From positions 1,406,377 to 1,470,376 of the forward strand of contig NC_091883.1 in NCBI RefSeq assembly GCF_019399895.1: a DNA stretch of 64,000 bases, read 5' to 3'. Shown here one piece after another: positions 9,931 to 23,620 of this stretch; the stretch's first letter is position 1; each line of letters opens with the position of its first letter. The translations under genes were made by a program, and so were the position numbers. The notes below the pieces were generated by a model. That model was given only the letters and a program-made list of their open reading frames with translations, was not told the origin of the DNA and did no database searches. This DNA is from Cardiocondyla obscurior. Lineage: Eukaryota > Arthropoda > Insecta > Hymenoptera > Formicidae.

Positions 9931-12900
9931 TAAATCATTTCAGAATGGATCAGGAATAGCATCCATCACCGGTAGCATCAATTGCTAATTTTTATTTTCG
10001 ATATACTAAAAAAAAAAAAAATATTAATATCGCAATATTATACGATATAAAAATAATTTTATTGCAATTAACAATTTTATTACACGAATTAAAAAATTGT
10101 AGTTGAACATTGAAAACAACTTTTTCGTTACGTAAATGTGTAACAAATTACAATACTTTAACGTAGTAATAATAATGTCAAGCGGCAACGGGGCATCATT
10201 AATTGTCCCTTTTTTTTTTTATTTTTTCATATTGCATATACTCTCATCGCAATCGGTACTTATGCAATTAAATTTCAGCGCGTATCGCGGATTTTGTGAT
10301 GTTTATTAACAAATGCTCAATGTATTTACACAATATGTTATAATTGGACGAGACGGAGAAATATGTATTATAAAGTATGCATTATTCGCGAATCGCGCAA
10401 GCATTGTATACGTAAACAATATTAATTAGCCTCTTAAAACTTTAACCCACAATTAGTTTAAACGAGATTGATCAGTATTATTTGATGATAATCGGCATCG
10501 TAACACTTGTTAATACGTTGGATTCACCGCGGGGGCCGAGCCCGGGATCTAAATGCAACGGTACCTTATCGACCTAATTGCAATAATATATAATTACACG
10601 TGTATAATATATCCGAGAATTTATTTCGTATGTATACGTATACATATATATATATACGTATAAAAATAAATCCCGATTGCTCGATTACTTGAGTCTCCTC
10701 CGGGGTATACTATCAGAAGTCTATTCGTTATTCTTATCTGGTTGATGGTAATGAATGAACTTTTAGCATTATTTCTCGACGAGAATCGAACAAGGTCCAT
10801 TCTTCCCCCTCGGGGGAGATGAGAGAATGCAGCAGCGATAACTGCAGGCGAAATGATTTATTAGCCGCTGCCCGTTTCGTATCGGATATCCCACATAGCT
10901 TATCTATATACGGCGTCAAGTGTACTACCTATTATGATTAGAAATATATAGATAGACGTACGCTAGCATCGATCAGAATTTTACTATTATTTTGAAATTG
11001 TTATTATATGGTTTTCACGCCAGAGTTCATACTTATCTAAACATTGTCGACGACTGCATTGCGACGAAACGTTCCTTATCGTATTTCCGATTCAAACGTT
11101 CGGATAATTTATCTTTTTTACAGCGGCGCATAATCAGCCGCGTGAAATAATTCCATATTGACGCATTATCGGTTACTGAATTTATGCGCAATCTTAACAA
11201 GCGCCTGCGGTAGTCGTTTCGATTCCATGTGCGTATGTGCCATTTATCATACGCATCTGTGACGAGGATTTGCAACAAAATCCATTCTACAAATGTCGTT
11301 AGGAACGTGAGCATATTTTCATACATAAATTTTTAAATAATATTTCGAAAAAAAAAGAAAAATGACGCGTATTGTATATATTATTAATTTAATATTAAAA
11401 AAAAAAAGATAAAGAAAGGCAACGGTGAAAATATATCGGTTTTATTATAATTTTAATTTTAGAGCAAAAATTTTTAAGTAATTTTTAAATATGCATTTTA
11501 TTAGATATAATCTATTGTGGGTGGTATTTGTATGTCTGGGGTATATGTGTATATGCTAGTCTGGATTAACGTCTATTGCTGCGTACGCTATTTAACTTTG
11601 GTGCTGCATATTTCCCACAGGGCTCAGCGCGGAACATTCCGCGGCGTGAGAAAATCGATAATGCCATACATAACGTATAAATCTGTCCGGTTGATACATA
11701 ATCACGACCTGCCATAAAAGTATAATGTCCTGTGTTGTCACAGCGCGCATACGTTGCCGCATATTTTTGCCGTTATCCGACCGTCGACGCGCTTAACGAA
11801 ACCGGATGGCACTGCGGCCGTTGGATTTAGCGAACTCCATCATTTCTTCGTATGGAACTAATTATACGAGGGGGAAAAAAAAAAAAAAATATGGATCGAC
11901 CCATTTTAAAGCGACAATTACAATTAAATAAAGCGAGAGATGTTACGAATAATGGGATTTTAAAATATATATTCTAGTTATTTCGGCGATAAATTCTCAA
12001 CTGTTATGTACATTTATATGCGCGCAGAAATATGAAGTGAAAATTTATATGTTTAAAAAGCTGGAAATCTTTAATTAAAATATTGAAAGCTCGTTTATAA
12101 GAAAATTGAAAATTAATAACGTTTCCTTTCAAATTATCGTCGATATAAAAAGATTCTTTTTAAAAGGTATTTTTAATTCTTATAATGAAACCCTAATAAA
12201 CGGTGACTTAATAAGAACTCCGCCTCCCGAAGAAACGCTCGATGAATTTAATAAAGCTACGTCAACGGCACTGTATAATAATATAGGTTATTCTGAATAG
12301 CCGTCGATAGTCAGAGACCGAAATTTTGCAGCGTGCACGAAATGCGATCGGTGTTTTTCTTTTTCGTTTTTACTTTTCTTTGCGCACTTAGGGCCCGTCT
12401 TTTTTAGATTAGAGTGAAATAATGAAGACGAGATGCAAAGTTAAAGTGGAATACTTCACTACGCGAGATGCCTCACTTGATGACAAGTGATCCTCGAAGA
12501 AGCGAGTGAGAGGAAAACATTGTTAATTTCCTTTGCAGATTCGAGTGTCTCTCGCACTTGCTCCGTCTCTCCTTTTTCGCCTCCCTTCCCCAAACCCGTC
12601 ATGCAACTACTCGTTTCAGAATGCCGATTAAATTAACGTCTCTCCGTCAGGAGGAAACGATTGCCCGGGTTGAGATAAATCGAATTCGAGCGCCATGTAA
12701 TACGTTGCAAAGTGACGCGGCTGACATATTTCGGATTTTCCAGAGGCTATTACGACGACACGAATGCCGAGAATAAAACTTGCGTATAAAAGGTAATATA
12801 ACTGGAAGGCGTAGTTTCGTTCTTTATCGCATTTAATTTTATTATAACGCGGTAACGAAATATATTTATTGCTTCATATTGCTGTTCGAACAGTCGAGCA

Positions 12901-13360
12901 AAGCTATCTAGATCGTAGGCAGCTTATCGAATATCCGTTAAGAATTTTAACTTTCATATTTGCGTTACGTACCACTCGAAACTTTACTTTGTAACTGCTT
13001 TTATTAGCTTTTAATACTTAGAATTACTGACTTATAAATCCAATTACGACAGCAATAAAGTGAAGTTTCATAAAAGCTATTCAATGATTCAGACTATTGC
13101 CCCGATAATAAATTGGAAACTTTCTTTAAACGAAGCAAAAAGTTTGATAACGACTGTTGTGTATACGCATACGCGATCGCTCTTTCAGAGATTATTTTCC
13201 CCGGCTGCTTTGCGTAATTAATAAACTGGTCTGCCTTTTGATACCGACTCGTGTACCGGGAATATTGGCACGTTAATAACAAAGAAGAATATTTGCCGCG
13301 CTTCCCGACGAGAAAATCCTCTTTCTTCGGTAATTTCCACCAGCGATTACTTAACTACTG
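9931..13360. other. Long AT-rich noncoding stretch
   Basis: Mostly AT-rich with A/T homopolymers near 10008-10020, 10210-10225, 11348-11362, 11400-11408 and 11876-11888. Open frames are short and unrecognised. One at about 12079-12300 (plus) has a fairly balanced residue mix but no ATG at its start, no known family and no clear splice sites. An alternating TA/TG stretch with a palindrome lies at 10620-10665. I see no gene. Confidence 0.6.
10629..10646. repeat. 18-bp perfect palindrome
   Basis: TATGTATACGTATACATA is self-complementary and continues into a TATA-alternating run to about 10660. It could extrude a cruciform, but AT-alternating DNA makes such palindromes easily. Confidence 0.55.
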
Positions 13361-14760
13361 GCTTTATAATTTGTTTATTGCCGTAATTTTAATTTATCGG
13401 CTAATCTTATAATTATTTACGCGCACCAGGGCGTCACATCGAGCAGAAACGTAACGCACGTGCGATATGCCACTCGCATGGCTGCACTTGCGAACGCAAC
13501 AGCTCAGCCACTGGACCAGGGTGTTAGAGCATTAGGGGATTCCCCCGATGTGCCTGATGATCATTTTATATTAGCCGAGGGGAATCTGCATGACAATGGC
13601 TGGCTCCATTGTGTGATAAGCGCTTCACACTGCGCAACCCCATCCATATGTTAATATCCTCCCGTGCTTACACCGACGGCTAACTCGCGAAAGTGAATTA
13701 TGTGTACGCGAAAGTGCGTGATGGTACTTCTCTGTGTCTGTTGTCTCCGCGTCTGGGCCTCCCTGGCGCGGAACTATCGCCAGACGCGTTACACCACCCG
13801 AACCTTTCTTTCGCTGCTTCGAATTCTACGTGCGCCTTTACTCCGTGACATTCCTGGAATTGCAAATTACCAAGAGCTTTTAAAAGGGAATGTATTTTTC
13901 TTTCCTGACACGATAACAGTTTACAATTAACTCCGGACGAGTTGATTAAAAGTTAATTTCTTAGCGTTATTGCGCGTTGATCGGATATTTCTCTCATAAT
14001 AAACATCTTTTTTTTTTTTTCTTTCGCGGATATTTATTCGCGAGTCTCTCTTTACAGATTCACTTCGATTTCGCTCAATAAGGTTCTCATTTTATTCCAT
14101 GCTGGATCCTTTCTTGCCGTTTCCCGGAAGTTCTGGTTCTCGCTTCTGTCGCGATTTCAAAGTCTCCTTGTTTGCCGCGTGATTCCTGATAACCGGCGAT
14201 CATTCGCGCGGATCACGGCAAGACGTGAGACAAAATGCGTCTACCTCGTGCACGCTTCCTTGCCAATTCTCGAAATGAACGTTTGTCCTTTGACTGGTGG
14301 ATTGCGGTAATACGACCACCGTCGCAAACGTCGATTGTTCGCACGGTCGAACGCCCGACGTAGCACGATACTGCGGAATACTCTCGCATGCCTTTGGAAT
14401 CGCGACACTGAAACGGGACGAGGGTTATCGCCGGCTGTCAAAGGGGTAGCGACAAGTGTGTCGGGGTTAGGGTGTTGGCAAACGGCGCAGCAGTCCCTTT
14501 ATGACGGTGTCTGGTTACCTCGAGAAGCGGCGTGAGAAAAAAAAAGCCAGTCATAAAAATTAAGAGTGCACGGCGGCGAACGAATATCCATCGAGGCGTG
14601 ACATAATCGTTTGATCGACCTTCGATATCCGCGTCGACGCGGCACTTGAGCCCACGCGGAATGCAACGCCGAACTGATTGCCTCAATTAAATGCGTAAAC
14701 GCGAAATCGAATGAGCGTTCGTTTGCTCTTTGATGTGGATTTACTTCCACATTTTGGTAA
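13361..14760. other. GC-richer island; possible regulatory DNA
   Basis: Composition rises in GC from about 13425 to 13660 and again from 14100 to 14760. An open frame runs from about 13370 to 13654 (plus) without a recognised domain; it contains the paired SOX-like sites listed separately. At 14241-14750 open frames on both strands overlap, which argues against coding. Confidence 0.5.
13593..13612. promoter_or_regulatory. Inverted pair of SOX-like sites
   Basis: ACAATGG (13593-13599) and its exact reverse complement CCATTGT (13606-13612) flank a 6-bp spacer. The HMG-box SOX core is (A/T)(A/T)CAA(A/T)G, and SoxE-type proteins are known to bind inverted pairs as dimers. A GATAAG word, the GATA-factor core, follows at 13615-13620. 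The arrangement suggests an enhancer, but binding is inferred. Confidence 0.4.
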
Positions 14761-17640
14761 CGAGAATTCGCGGTAATTTAAAAATTGATAAAACAGCCCG
14801 CGAGACCCTTCAGGAAAAGGCAAACTACCCGAGGGAAAATCGAATCTAATTGTTTGGTGACTTGCTAGATTAATTAGCCAATTTATAGTTCATCTCGTGG
14901 CTGACTAGCAAAACTATCCAGCTATCATAATAGTTAGATAAATTTTCACTTGGATAATGCAAAAATGTTTATAAAAAAAAAAAAAATCGAGATAATTTTG
15001 ATTAATAATTAGCAATATACGATTTAAACAAAGTGCAATTAGAATTTTTTTTCTTAATAAAGCAGTCGAGCTTTTTAGATTTCATTTATTTCAGTTCACT
15101 TTTTTAAATATTATTTTATATAATACATTGCACTTTTTTCATTGCGTTATTTTAGTGATTTGTAATTCATACTGCAGACATTTCGTGGCTCGCGAGCAAT
15201 ATTATTTCCATTTGTAATGCCTTAAGAAGGAACACATGCAATGAAATGGATCTGGCATGACGTGTGACACGATCGTTTGCAAGAATCATTTGCAAGCATT
15301 ATGCACCTGTACCGTATGGCGGAATACGGACGGACTACATAGGTGACAAGCAAGATTTGTGGTAAGGTATATTATACGGGTCCGCAGAGCAATGACATTG
15401 TGACATAATATCTGCATTTCGCCGAGAATAATGCTTTTGCATACAATGCAGCGGCAATTGCTCCAATAAATATATTATAAATATTTTACCTTGCATACTT
15501 ATATATAATTTTTCGAATTTTATTCGCATTTCACGGATAAAAAATTTTCTTTCTTTTTTTTTTAAAACCATATAACAGATAATATTGTTTCTCTACTAAA
15601 TAATAATGATTAAATGTCAAATTAATTAATACAATATTATTTATACAACGCGTATATCATAATAATCCGTTCATCATGTATTTATGCGCGCGATATGAGG
15701 ACTATAAATTTACATAAATGTCTCTATCGAGTCAGTACGCCCTACATAATACAACGAAATATAATGTACGCAAAGTGTAAAGTATATGTTAAGAGTATGT
15801 GCTACATACGTAAGTGCATGGGATTCTATTACATGACAGTGTTGCTTACGCTAATAAATTTTGATTTCGACCGCAAGTACACTTCCAACTCGGTTTCCGA
15901 ATTTTTATTACTAAAAAGAACAATGGTATCAGAAATTGCAAAAAAAAAATATATATATAACTTGTCGCTCTAAATTTTTTTTGTTTTCGTATTGAAAGAT
16001 GCCTTTGAAAAGAAACGACAATAGCGGGTTTCCGTTAAATGTGTAGACGAAAATGTACTATTTTATCAACAAATCCCGATACATCTCGATTGGATTTTGT
16101 ATCTCGACTGAAAGAGTCCGAGAGCAAAAATATTGCAAAAGGAAGTCACAAGAATTAAAAGAAACTCATAAAGAATCGGGGAATCGAATGGTTTTCATTC
16201 CGAGCCGTCTTCGCAAACCTCTTCTTTCATCTTTGGCTTCTCTCCCGAACATTCTTCTCCTTTACACTTTTGACGAACTGCTCGTAAAACGTTTTCCCAT
16301 AAAACGTTCTTCCTGTTGCTAGTGCCACATCGAGAATCGCTATAAAGAACGCTTCGCAGAAAATGAGGTCAAGTAGATGACAAAGAATCAACGACTGTTC
16401 ATCAGTATTCTCTTTTACAATCATTATTTTAACAGATGACTTGGGTCATATTGGTTTTTAAATATACTGCATCGTTTTTTTTTTTTTTTTTTTTACGCGT
16501 AGCTTCCATTACTTTCCTATTTAAGTACAAATAGAAAATATTATCAAAGTAATAAAACTATTACTATAATTTGCAATGCGACTGTGGTTAATAAAGCGAA
16601 GAAAAAAAAAAGAGAAGCTTTTTTATCAAAGCGTAGGAACAAGAGCTGTGAATAAGATAAAAAAAAAAGTTGCAAAGTAGGCGAAGCATGATATCCCTAT
16701 GTATCATGGTGAATAATGAAAACTCGCGTCTGCATGAGGTACACGTGCCGTTTTCATGATCACGATCGCATGTATCTTGGTGATTTTTGCGAGCCGCATG
16801 TTCCAACCAAAGTGCATTTTAGTCGTACATAATTTATGCGTGCTATTTGGTCAGAAGCATCTTGCTTGGTTTCGTCAAGTTAATCTTCTCATAAAACTTT
16901 TAGCTTTCGCGCGTTGAGCATTTTTTGATTTAAATTAGAAGAAAGGATTTATATTAAAATCGTTCATAAATAATTAAATGTCAGCGTTATAAGAGAAATT
17001 AAATTAAATTAAATATATATTGTTGCAATCGCTTGTCGTCCCAAATGCTGTCGATGAAATTTCAACCGTGTTAAATTACTGGCAGGAAAATTGATCAATC
17101 GTGAGTTACATTACAAATATACTGCGCCAATAAGTAACAAATTCAAATATTCGGAATAAATTGCTTGTGGAAGTTTGTGAGAAAGCCCAGAAAAATGTCC
17201 ATTGCCTGAAGAATATTCATTCTCCGCGGATTTCTGAGCTTTTTCTATGCACAGCGACATCGCAGTCCTCGCAGCGCATAAGGAATCCGGAATACCAGCT
17301 TTCGCATTTGAAAAGGAACTGACAGAACGGCAATAGCAAGTAAGTAAAGCCGGAAGAATGAAAACGAAGCGTAGGGAAAGGAAAAGGAGTCATATAACGG
17401 AGGGATGCAAGTGCATCTACGCGATAAATAATAAAATTTCATTGCAATTGAAATCTGATCATTTTCATGAAATTTTATTTTCCATGCGGATACTTAATAG
17501 ATAGCTTTAAAAAAATTCTAAGTGATTTAACTAAATACAAATGAGCAATGTAGAAAGGCGACAAGAATGAAACATCGATATCTTTTTTTTAAATAGAGTA
17601 TCATTTATTTCCTTTTTGCTTTTCAAAGAAAATTCGAAAA
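14761..17640. other. AT-rich noncoding stretch
   Basis: Homopolymers occur at about 14970-14985, 15550-15563, 16475-16494 (20 T) and 16602-16612. Open frames are short and lysine-, tyrosine- and phenylalanine-rich, as AT-rich DNA produces. The 15170-15320 and 16680-16880 segments have higher sequence complexity and could be conserved regulatory DNA. A strong donor-like sequence, CAAGTAAGTAAA, at about 17338 has no matching exon. Confidence 0.55.
16687..16708. repeat. Inverted repeat, 7-bp arms
   Basis: CATGATA (16687-16693) and TATCATG (16702-16708) are exact reverse complements with an 8-bp spacer. They lie in a higher-complexity segment (16680-16880) within AT-rich DNA. Confidence 0.5.
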
Positions 17641-20450
17641 TAGATACAGTTCGATCAGCACGTTAAATTACGCGATATATCAGAAGATGCAGAATATTGT
17701 GGTACGGTGATCGATCATGTTACACGTCGTCATTGCATATAAAGTTCTGGCGCACAGGGCGCGAAACGTTTTGCGGTTGCACGCACCTCTGTGCAAATCG
17801 AAGTATCACCGCGAACAATAACGTTGTCACGCGACAACGAGGCGCGCGGAATGTAAAAAAGTTAAATTACAAAAATACATCAAGCCGGACGGTGACAAAT
17901 AGCCGAACTTTTCTCGACCTGCAAATTACACGTATTTTCACGAAAGCCCGCCTCGCCTTCGAACACGCGGCACTTAGGGAACGACTTCGTCCTTACGAAG
18001 GGATTTTCGTCAGGACGAATCGCGCTCGCACGGAATGCCTGCGCCATCGTTCGCATCGCGCAATGAGATTTCCGAAAGTTTTTCCGACCGGAGCCATAAC
18101 CGAATTCATTTGCGCTGACAAAATTCACGCCTCTGCTGGCAAAGTTACGTGCAAAACTTCCCTAAAACTTTTGATTCTAATTATAATGATTTCTCGATAA
18201 ATTGGCAGAAATATTCCTTTACGAAAGATAGGGGAGAGAAAGATTTTTTTTTTTTCTTCACATGTTTTCGGGATCTTACGCTCAGCTCTGGAGATTGTAG
18301 ACTCGATAAAAAAATTACTTTTAAGACTATATTTTAATATTTAAATATTTGGGTGCTCTTTTTATTTAAATAGGCGTTAGACGTAAGAGTTGCGAGTTAG
18401 GAGATAAACATGAAGTCCCCTTTTCCTAAATACCGCGAGCGATGAAAGGACATGGCGAAAGGCAAAAGCGCCGGAGAGTGATGCGCTTTCAAAGAAGGCG
18501 CGCGAGGACGGCCGAGTCGGTGGTCGAGCTAGAGAAGGCTGGTGCTGCGGTAAAGGAAAAGAACGTTAAGATATATAGGAGATACGCGGCTGGCGGTGCG
18601 GCTGTAAATAATGAAACTTTACATCAGCACAGAGATGCTTGCGGTGTTTTCATTGCGTGAAGTGGAACTGTCTAGACGCATTCACTGCTTTCCAACAGGC
18701 GAGCGAGAGCGCTTTTATAGCATCTTTTCCCTCCCCCGTCCGTTTTCCTCCTCACCCACCTTCCTGCAATTTCCCGCAACGCACTCTTTTCTCTCTCTCT
18801 TTTTTTTTTATCGCCTACTTTTTCGCGCCGCGTGCATCCTCTAGGTCGAATCATGCGCCGAGATGAGCTGGGCCGCACGCGTCAAACGCGCCCAGCTTTT
18901 TCCGAGTTTGCGAGTTGAGACGAGCGTATTTCTATGGGAACGAACGTGGCGTTCGATCGGTCGGAAGTACGCGCGGAATTCAACTCCCTGTCCCTGTACC
19001 TCTCCGCCTCATCTTCTCTCGCTGAACGGACCCGAAACGTTCCTCTCTTTTATTAAAATGGAATAGCGCCGGGCGCGTCGACGCAACGCCCATTGCGCGT
19101 AATAGCACGGGTCATTTGCCGAAGGGAGTGCGTGACGATTGGGTTGATCGAATTTACAGCTCCTACACGGGGTTGAGAATAGTAGCTGCGGAATTACCCC
19201 TTTCGGAGGCAAATATTTCCGGGGTCCCTCGCAGCAATTTCGCCGGGGGCTTTCCGAGGAATGCCATTACCTTCGATAGCCTCAAACATTTGCAATTTTC
19301 GTTGGTATTATTTCATCACGTGCGGATCAATGATTTTCAAGAGCGTAATATTTTTACGTCAGTTTTAAGACACCGGCTTTATTAATGCGAGCCGCACAGT
19401 GCACGGGACAAGTACTTTATTATTTATTATTTTATTTGCTGCACTGTGGACGTTAATCGTTCATATTTTATACAATTATAAAGTAATGTTTGTTTCACGC
19501 ACGTGATAATGATTTTTTGAAATATTAATTACTGTTCACTCTGTTATTTCGATATATTTGCAGTTTATAAATTATCGTAATGTTACAATTCCGTTGTTGT
19601 GCAACATCGCAAAATAACAAATTATATTTTAATTTTCAGGTAATAGATCTGCGAAAATTAATTCAATATAATACAGCAGAAAAAGAAAAAAAAAATGATA
19701 AATATGTAGCATCATTACGCGCGCTGACGGGAGATAATTCGGCGGCGGGCGGTGAACTCGGATATTATTTTCCTTCGCCGCTGTGAAACAGCATCGTAAA
19801 TTAGCGTCGGGCGAACGCGCCGAAAACGAGCGGAGCGCGAGCCGCGAGCGTTGGCTGGCGTTGGGTCACCGGTTATGCAAAACGCGGCAAACGGCCAGGA
19901 TTAATTAGTCTCTCTTTTTTTTTTTCTTTGTTACGCGCTTACATACTCGACGCAAGTCGCGCTGAAGCGGCGGGCCCGCTCAGTCAGCGGCGAGGAAGGA
20001 GCCTGGCTTCCCGCGGAGGGCTGATAAAACGTCCGGGTAGGCGAAAGGGGGTGGCCCTGTTTCCACGGGAGTATCCTCGTGGATTGCGTGCGCGTGTGCG
20101 CGTGGGCAGCCGTGCACGTCCACTAATTTAAATTGCCGTTTCGCTCTCAAGTATTCCTAGGAGTAATCAAGCTCCGGTCGGGCCAGACGGAAAGGGCCAT
20201 CCATACGCTGCAACGCGCTCTCCGGGGCAACCCTTCTAATTATTTTTCGTGAGTACAAAATTATGCCCGGACATCCAGGGTAACGCACGGCGGCCGTTTC
20301 TCCTCGCCCGTTCCCTCTCGGAACTCCCCCTCCCCCCCCTCCCCCCCGTGGATCTATGATACAGTCGGGTGTATGGCGCAACGCCACCGGATTTCATCGC
20401 TAACATTTGCGGCAGCGTTGGTAATTCGCCGGGCGCTCCGCAGTGTTTCA
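17641..20450. other. Mixed DNA with GC-richer islands
   Basis: Islands at about 17700-18150, 18420-18720, 18840-19280 and 19730-20390 are separated by AT-rich DNA. The 167-codon frame at 17697-18200 (plus) and its minus counterpart at 17880-18128 have no recognisable domain. A pyrimidine-rich run lies at 18725-18830. GTGAGTAC at about 20249 is donor-like, but its upstream side lacks an exon signature. No gene is supported. Confidence 0.5.
20326..20347 (-). other. Strong potential G-quadruplex (minus strand)
   Basis: The minus strand carries G runs of 7, 8 and 5 separated by single A residues. This is the richest G-run cluster in the window and sits at the edge of a CpG-rich island (19730-20390). 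Confidence 0.5.
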
Positions 20451-22690
20451 GAATGTAACTCCGTAGCGCAACCGTGTCTATATATTTAATGTACCTGAAG
20501 CTTTGTGTGATGTACATATATCTCACGTTGCAGAAAGTTTCTGCCGCGGATATAAGGAAACTGAGGGTAACTGCGTATATAGGGTACAAGTGCATATAAT
20601 ACTCTTGTACTTCTTTAACGAAACTGTTTGTGTTTCGCGTCTAGTCCTCATATAAATACCTACACTTAGCTCATATTTGTGATATATTAAACTCCTTTCC
20701 TTATACGACAGAACGGGAACGTGGACTATTTGCAATTAGCCAATGCGCAAATTCGCCAAAGTGCCGACAACAAATTCAAAGAGCAAGTTTCATTATGATA
20801 TATCATTCGCTAAATATTGCAAGAGCTGAAAATGCTAATGTAATATGTAATTATTTGTAGTAGAGATATTTTGCTGTAAACAAAAATATTTCTTATTAAA
20901 AGTTGCTTAATATTTTCTGCGGTATTACATTTTAAAAGCTAAATTTTTATTATACTTTTTAGTATAACGTTATAACGTTATAGATCCATCGCGAGCTATT
21001 TATGATGCGATGAATTTCGGTTTATGTTCCAACAATCATCTTTGAAGCAATATCAACTACATATACATGTTTACGGATACACCTGCGTATCAATGTGAAC
21101 GTGAATGTATGTGAGATATGTGAATACCGTCACGATCCTAATTAAGACCCGATAATTTTGGCGCCTACCATAAACGCAAATATATGGCTGATAACGCACG
21201 TGCACGTTTATGTGCACTATCTGGCTAAATCGCGATGTAGGCTCAGAGCGTAAGGTGTTAACTAGATATCGCTTTAATGCTGCATCTGTAATCCAACACA
21301 GATTGCATTTTAATAATCCTACATGTACGGAAGAAACGAAATGTGAATAGAATATTTTTTTGTTAAATTAAAAAGTCCGCTAATTAAATAATAAAAAATA
21401 AATTAATAAAAAAAATCTAATCACATATATTTACTAATTTTTTAAAATTATAAATATTATTTTTATAAAAATTGTTATTAAAATATTGGAGGTAGTTATT
21501 TAACGTGTTGTAAAATATAATCATAAAACCAATGCATAGAAGATAAAAAATATATATTGAACGGCCCTCGTTCTCCAAGATAGCGTGATGTTAGGTCACA
21601 GAGCATTGTTATCATCCCTCATTGAATGCCCAGCATCCGTATAAAGACTATTCTCTTCTGCCGACTGCCTCTGACATCTCGAGGATCTATATTTCTGGCT
21701 GAACCATCCATCTTTGGACCGTTCAGGTGACTAACGTGGAATATATTGTGCTTTGCGCTACATTTGGAAGCTTTGATGCATTGCTCCGCCGTTCCCATTT
21801 TGCGGGCGAAATTTTCAGAATTATATAATTATAATCGGAAGATATATATATATTTTTTTTTATTTAATTCCTACATGTACGTAAAATTTATATGAGCAAA
21901 GTATGCGCTCGCTCGTAATGGTGTGAGGCAGCAACGGATATTGAATTGTAGATACATGCATACAAATAATTCGCAGAGCATTGTATGGATATGCGGCACC
22001 GTTACGACCCTTTCTTTTTTATATCTGATCCTAAAAATAAAAATTGTAAAATATTTTACACAAAATTTAAATTTTATATGGGGGTCGCGATAGAAAGAGC
22101 GGTTCGATGAATATCCACTCTAGCGCATTCGTGTGTGTATGCTTTTCTCTCTAAAAAAAAAAGATGTACAGAAAATACGTCAGAGTATTGCTTTTTTTGT
22201 GCCAATTTTTTTTTTTTTAATTAGTTATTACTTACAGCGATTCCTCGCTGCTTCTTAATATATAAATATGTTCATAATTATGCTTCGAATACATAATTAA
22301 AAGTTAAAATATATATGAAATTAATTGAGATAGAATTGTCTCTTCTGCTATCAAAAAGAGAGACTCATAATTCATTAAAAAATAATTACATATCAGTAAT
22401 CAAAATTATATGAGCTTACACTCGCGGAGCTGCCGCATATCTGTAAAATAATTAACCGTACACCGAAATAGCAAGATTATATTCACCGCTGTGCAAAGGT
22501 TGCACTTCTGATGAATTTGCAATTCATATAATTGCGCGCCCGTACACAAATACGCATCCAGAATTCGTGCGCGCTCTCGTAAAATTCAACGCTGATAGTA
22601 TATCATTGCTCGTAAATATCTTAATATAAAAAATTGGTATTAACATTAGAATTATTATTTCCAGGCTAAAACGGTCTTCGAGATTTCCCC
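20451..22690. other. AT-rich noncoding stretch
   Basis: AT-rich DNA with homopolymers near 21352-21361, 21856-21863 and 22208-22220 and alternating TA near 21842-21853. Open frames are few and short. A 20-bp perfect palindrome lies at 20963-20982. No gene is visible. Confidence 0.65.
20963..20982. repeat. 20-bp perfect palindrome
   Basis: TATAACGTTATAACGTTATA is fully self-complementary. It is built from an overlapping TATAACGT/ACGTTATA motif, so it also contains two AACGTT cores 9 bp apart. Confidence 0.7.
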
Positions 22691-23002
22691 GTCCCTCGCC
22701 GCACCTCACCCGTCAGCGATAATATTTGGGCCACGTAGTCGGGTGATAGAAAATCTTAGAGCGCCGACCAATCACGGCGCTTCATCGATCGCCTGATCGC
22801 GAGCTCGCATCGGGCCTTATCACATCACGGACAAGAGGGTACGTCTGCCACACGGAGCATCGGTTTTCGAGACGATGTCCAGGAATCTGTGTGATCTCAC
22901 GCCTTATCATCGCGTACCTACGTACGTCTCGTCTCGCCTTGGGAGCTCTATAAGCCGCAGTGTTCTGCAGAGAGATCCTTTCCGGTGGAAGTAAGTAACA
23001 TG

Positions 23003-23118
23003 AATCTCGCATACGAATAAGCATCGACGTTGTATAGTCGGGTCCGAACGATCGTTCTCTGTGCTCCGCTGTTATTCTAATTATCGTTTTGCGCTTTATT
23101 TCGTGCCTCGAAAAAGTA
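23003..23118 (+). repeat. Direct repeat copy R1
   Basis: R1 pairs with R2 at 23505-23620 without gaps, at a constant offset of 502 bp. By hand alignment about 97 of 116 positions agree. R1 begins 12 bp after the first donor-like GT at 22991. Weaker similarity may extend a few dozen bases further downstream. Confidence 0.8.
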
Positions 23119-23504
23119 CCTCGGAAAGGAAACGTCGCGACAGGGTTACGTCGCGGGCGAAGTGCACGAAACTGTTAAGATGACGATGCACAAGTGGACA
23201 TTATTATATTTCTACTGCATAATTTCCATGAAAGAACTTGAAATAAGAACTTGAGCAAGATAACGAATATTAAAAAGTACGATTCTGTTATACCGTGCAT
23301 TTATACGTATATTTTATTTTCGCGAGACGTAGGTATACATATATCGTTATTCTATCGACTGTCTCACTTTCTCACGCGGTTGTCTCTTTCTCTCCAACGG
23401 CCGAAATCTCTAACAGGAACTTCAGTTCGGTCGCGGAGACCCGGGCGTGAGGACGTACCGCTAATCGCTCCGTAATTTTCCGTATTTTTGACCGCGGGTA
23501 GAAT

Positions 23505-23620
23505 AATCTCGCATACGAATATGCGTCGACGTCGTCGAGTCTGGAGCGAACGATCAATTTCTGTGCTCTGCTGTTATTCCGATCATCGTTTTCGGCTTCG
23601 TTTCGTGCCTCGAAAAAGTA
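23505..23620 (+). repeat. Direct repeat copy R2
   Basis: This is the diverged partner of R1. The sequence upstream keeps a GGTAGAA word like that before the donors, but the GTAAGTAAC donor itself is missing here. An acceptor-like CTCTAACAG precedes it at about 23409-23417. Confidence 0.8.

Noticed and set aside
12079..12300. Plus-strand frame with balanced composition and a Thr-Pro-Pro-Pro-Glu-Glu motif
   Set aside because: No ATG at its start, no acceptor that fits, no recognised family; about 74 codons can be open by chance.
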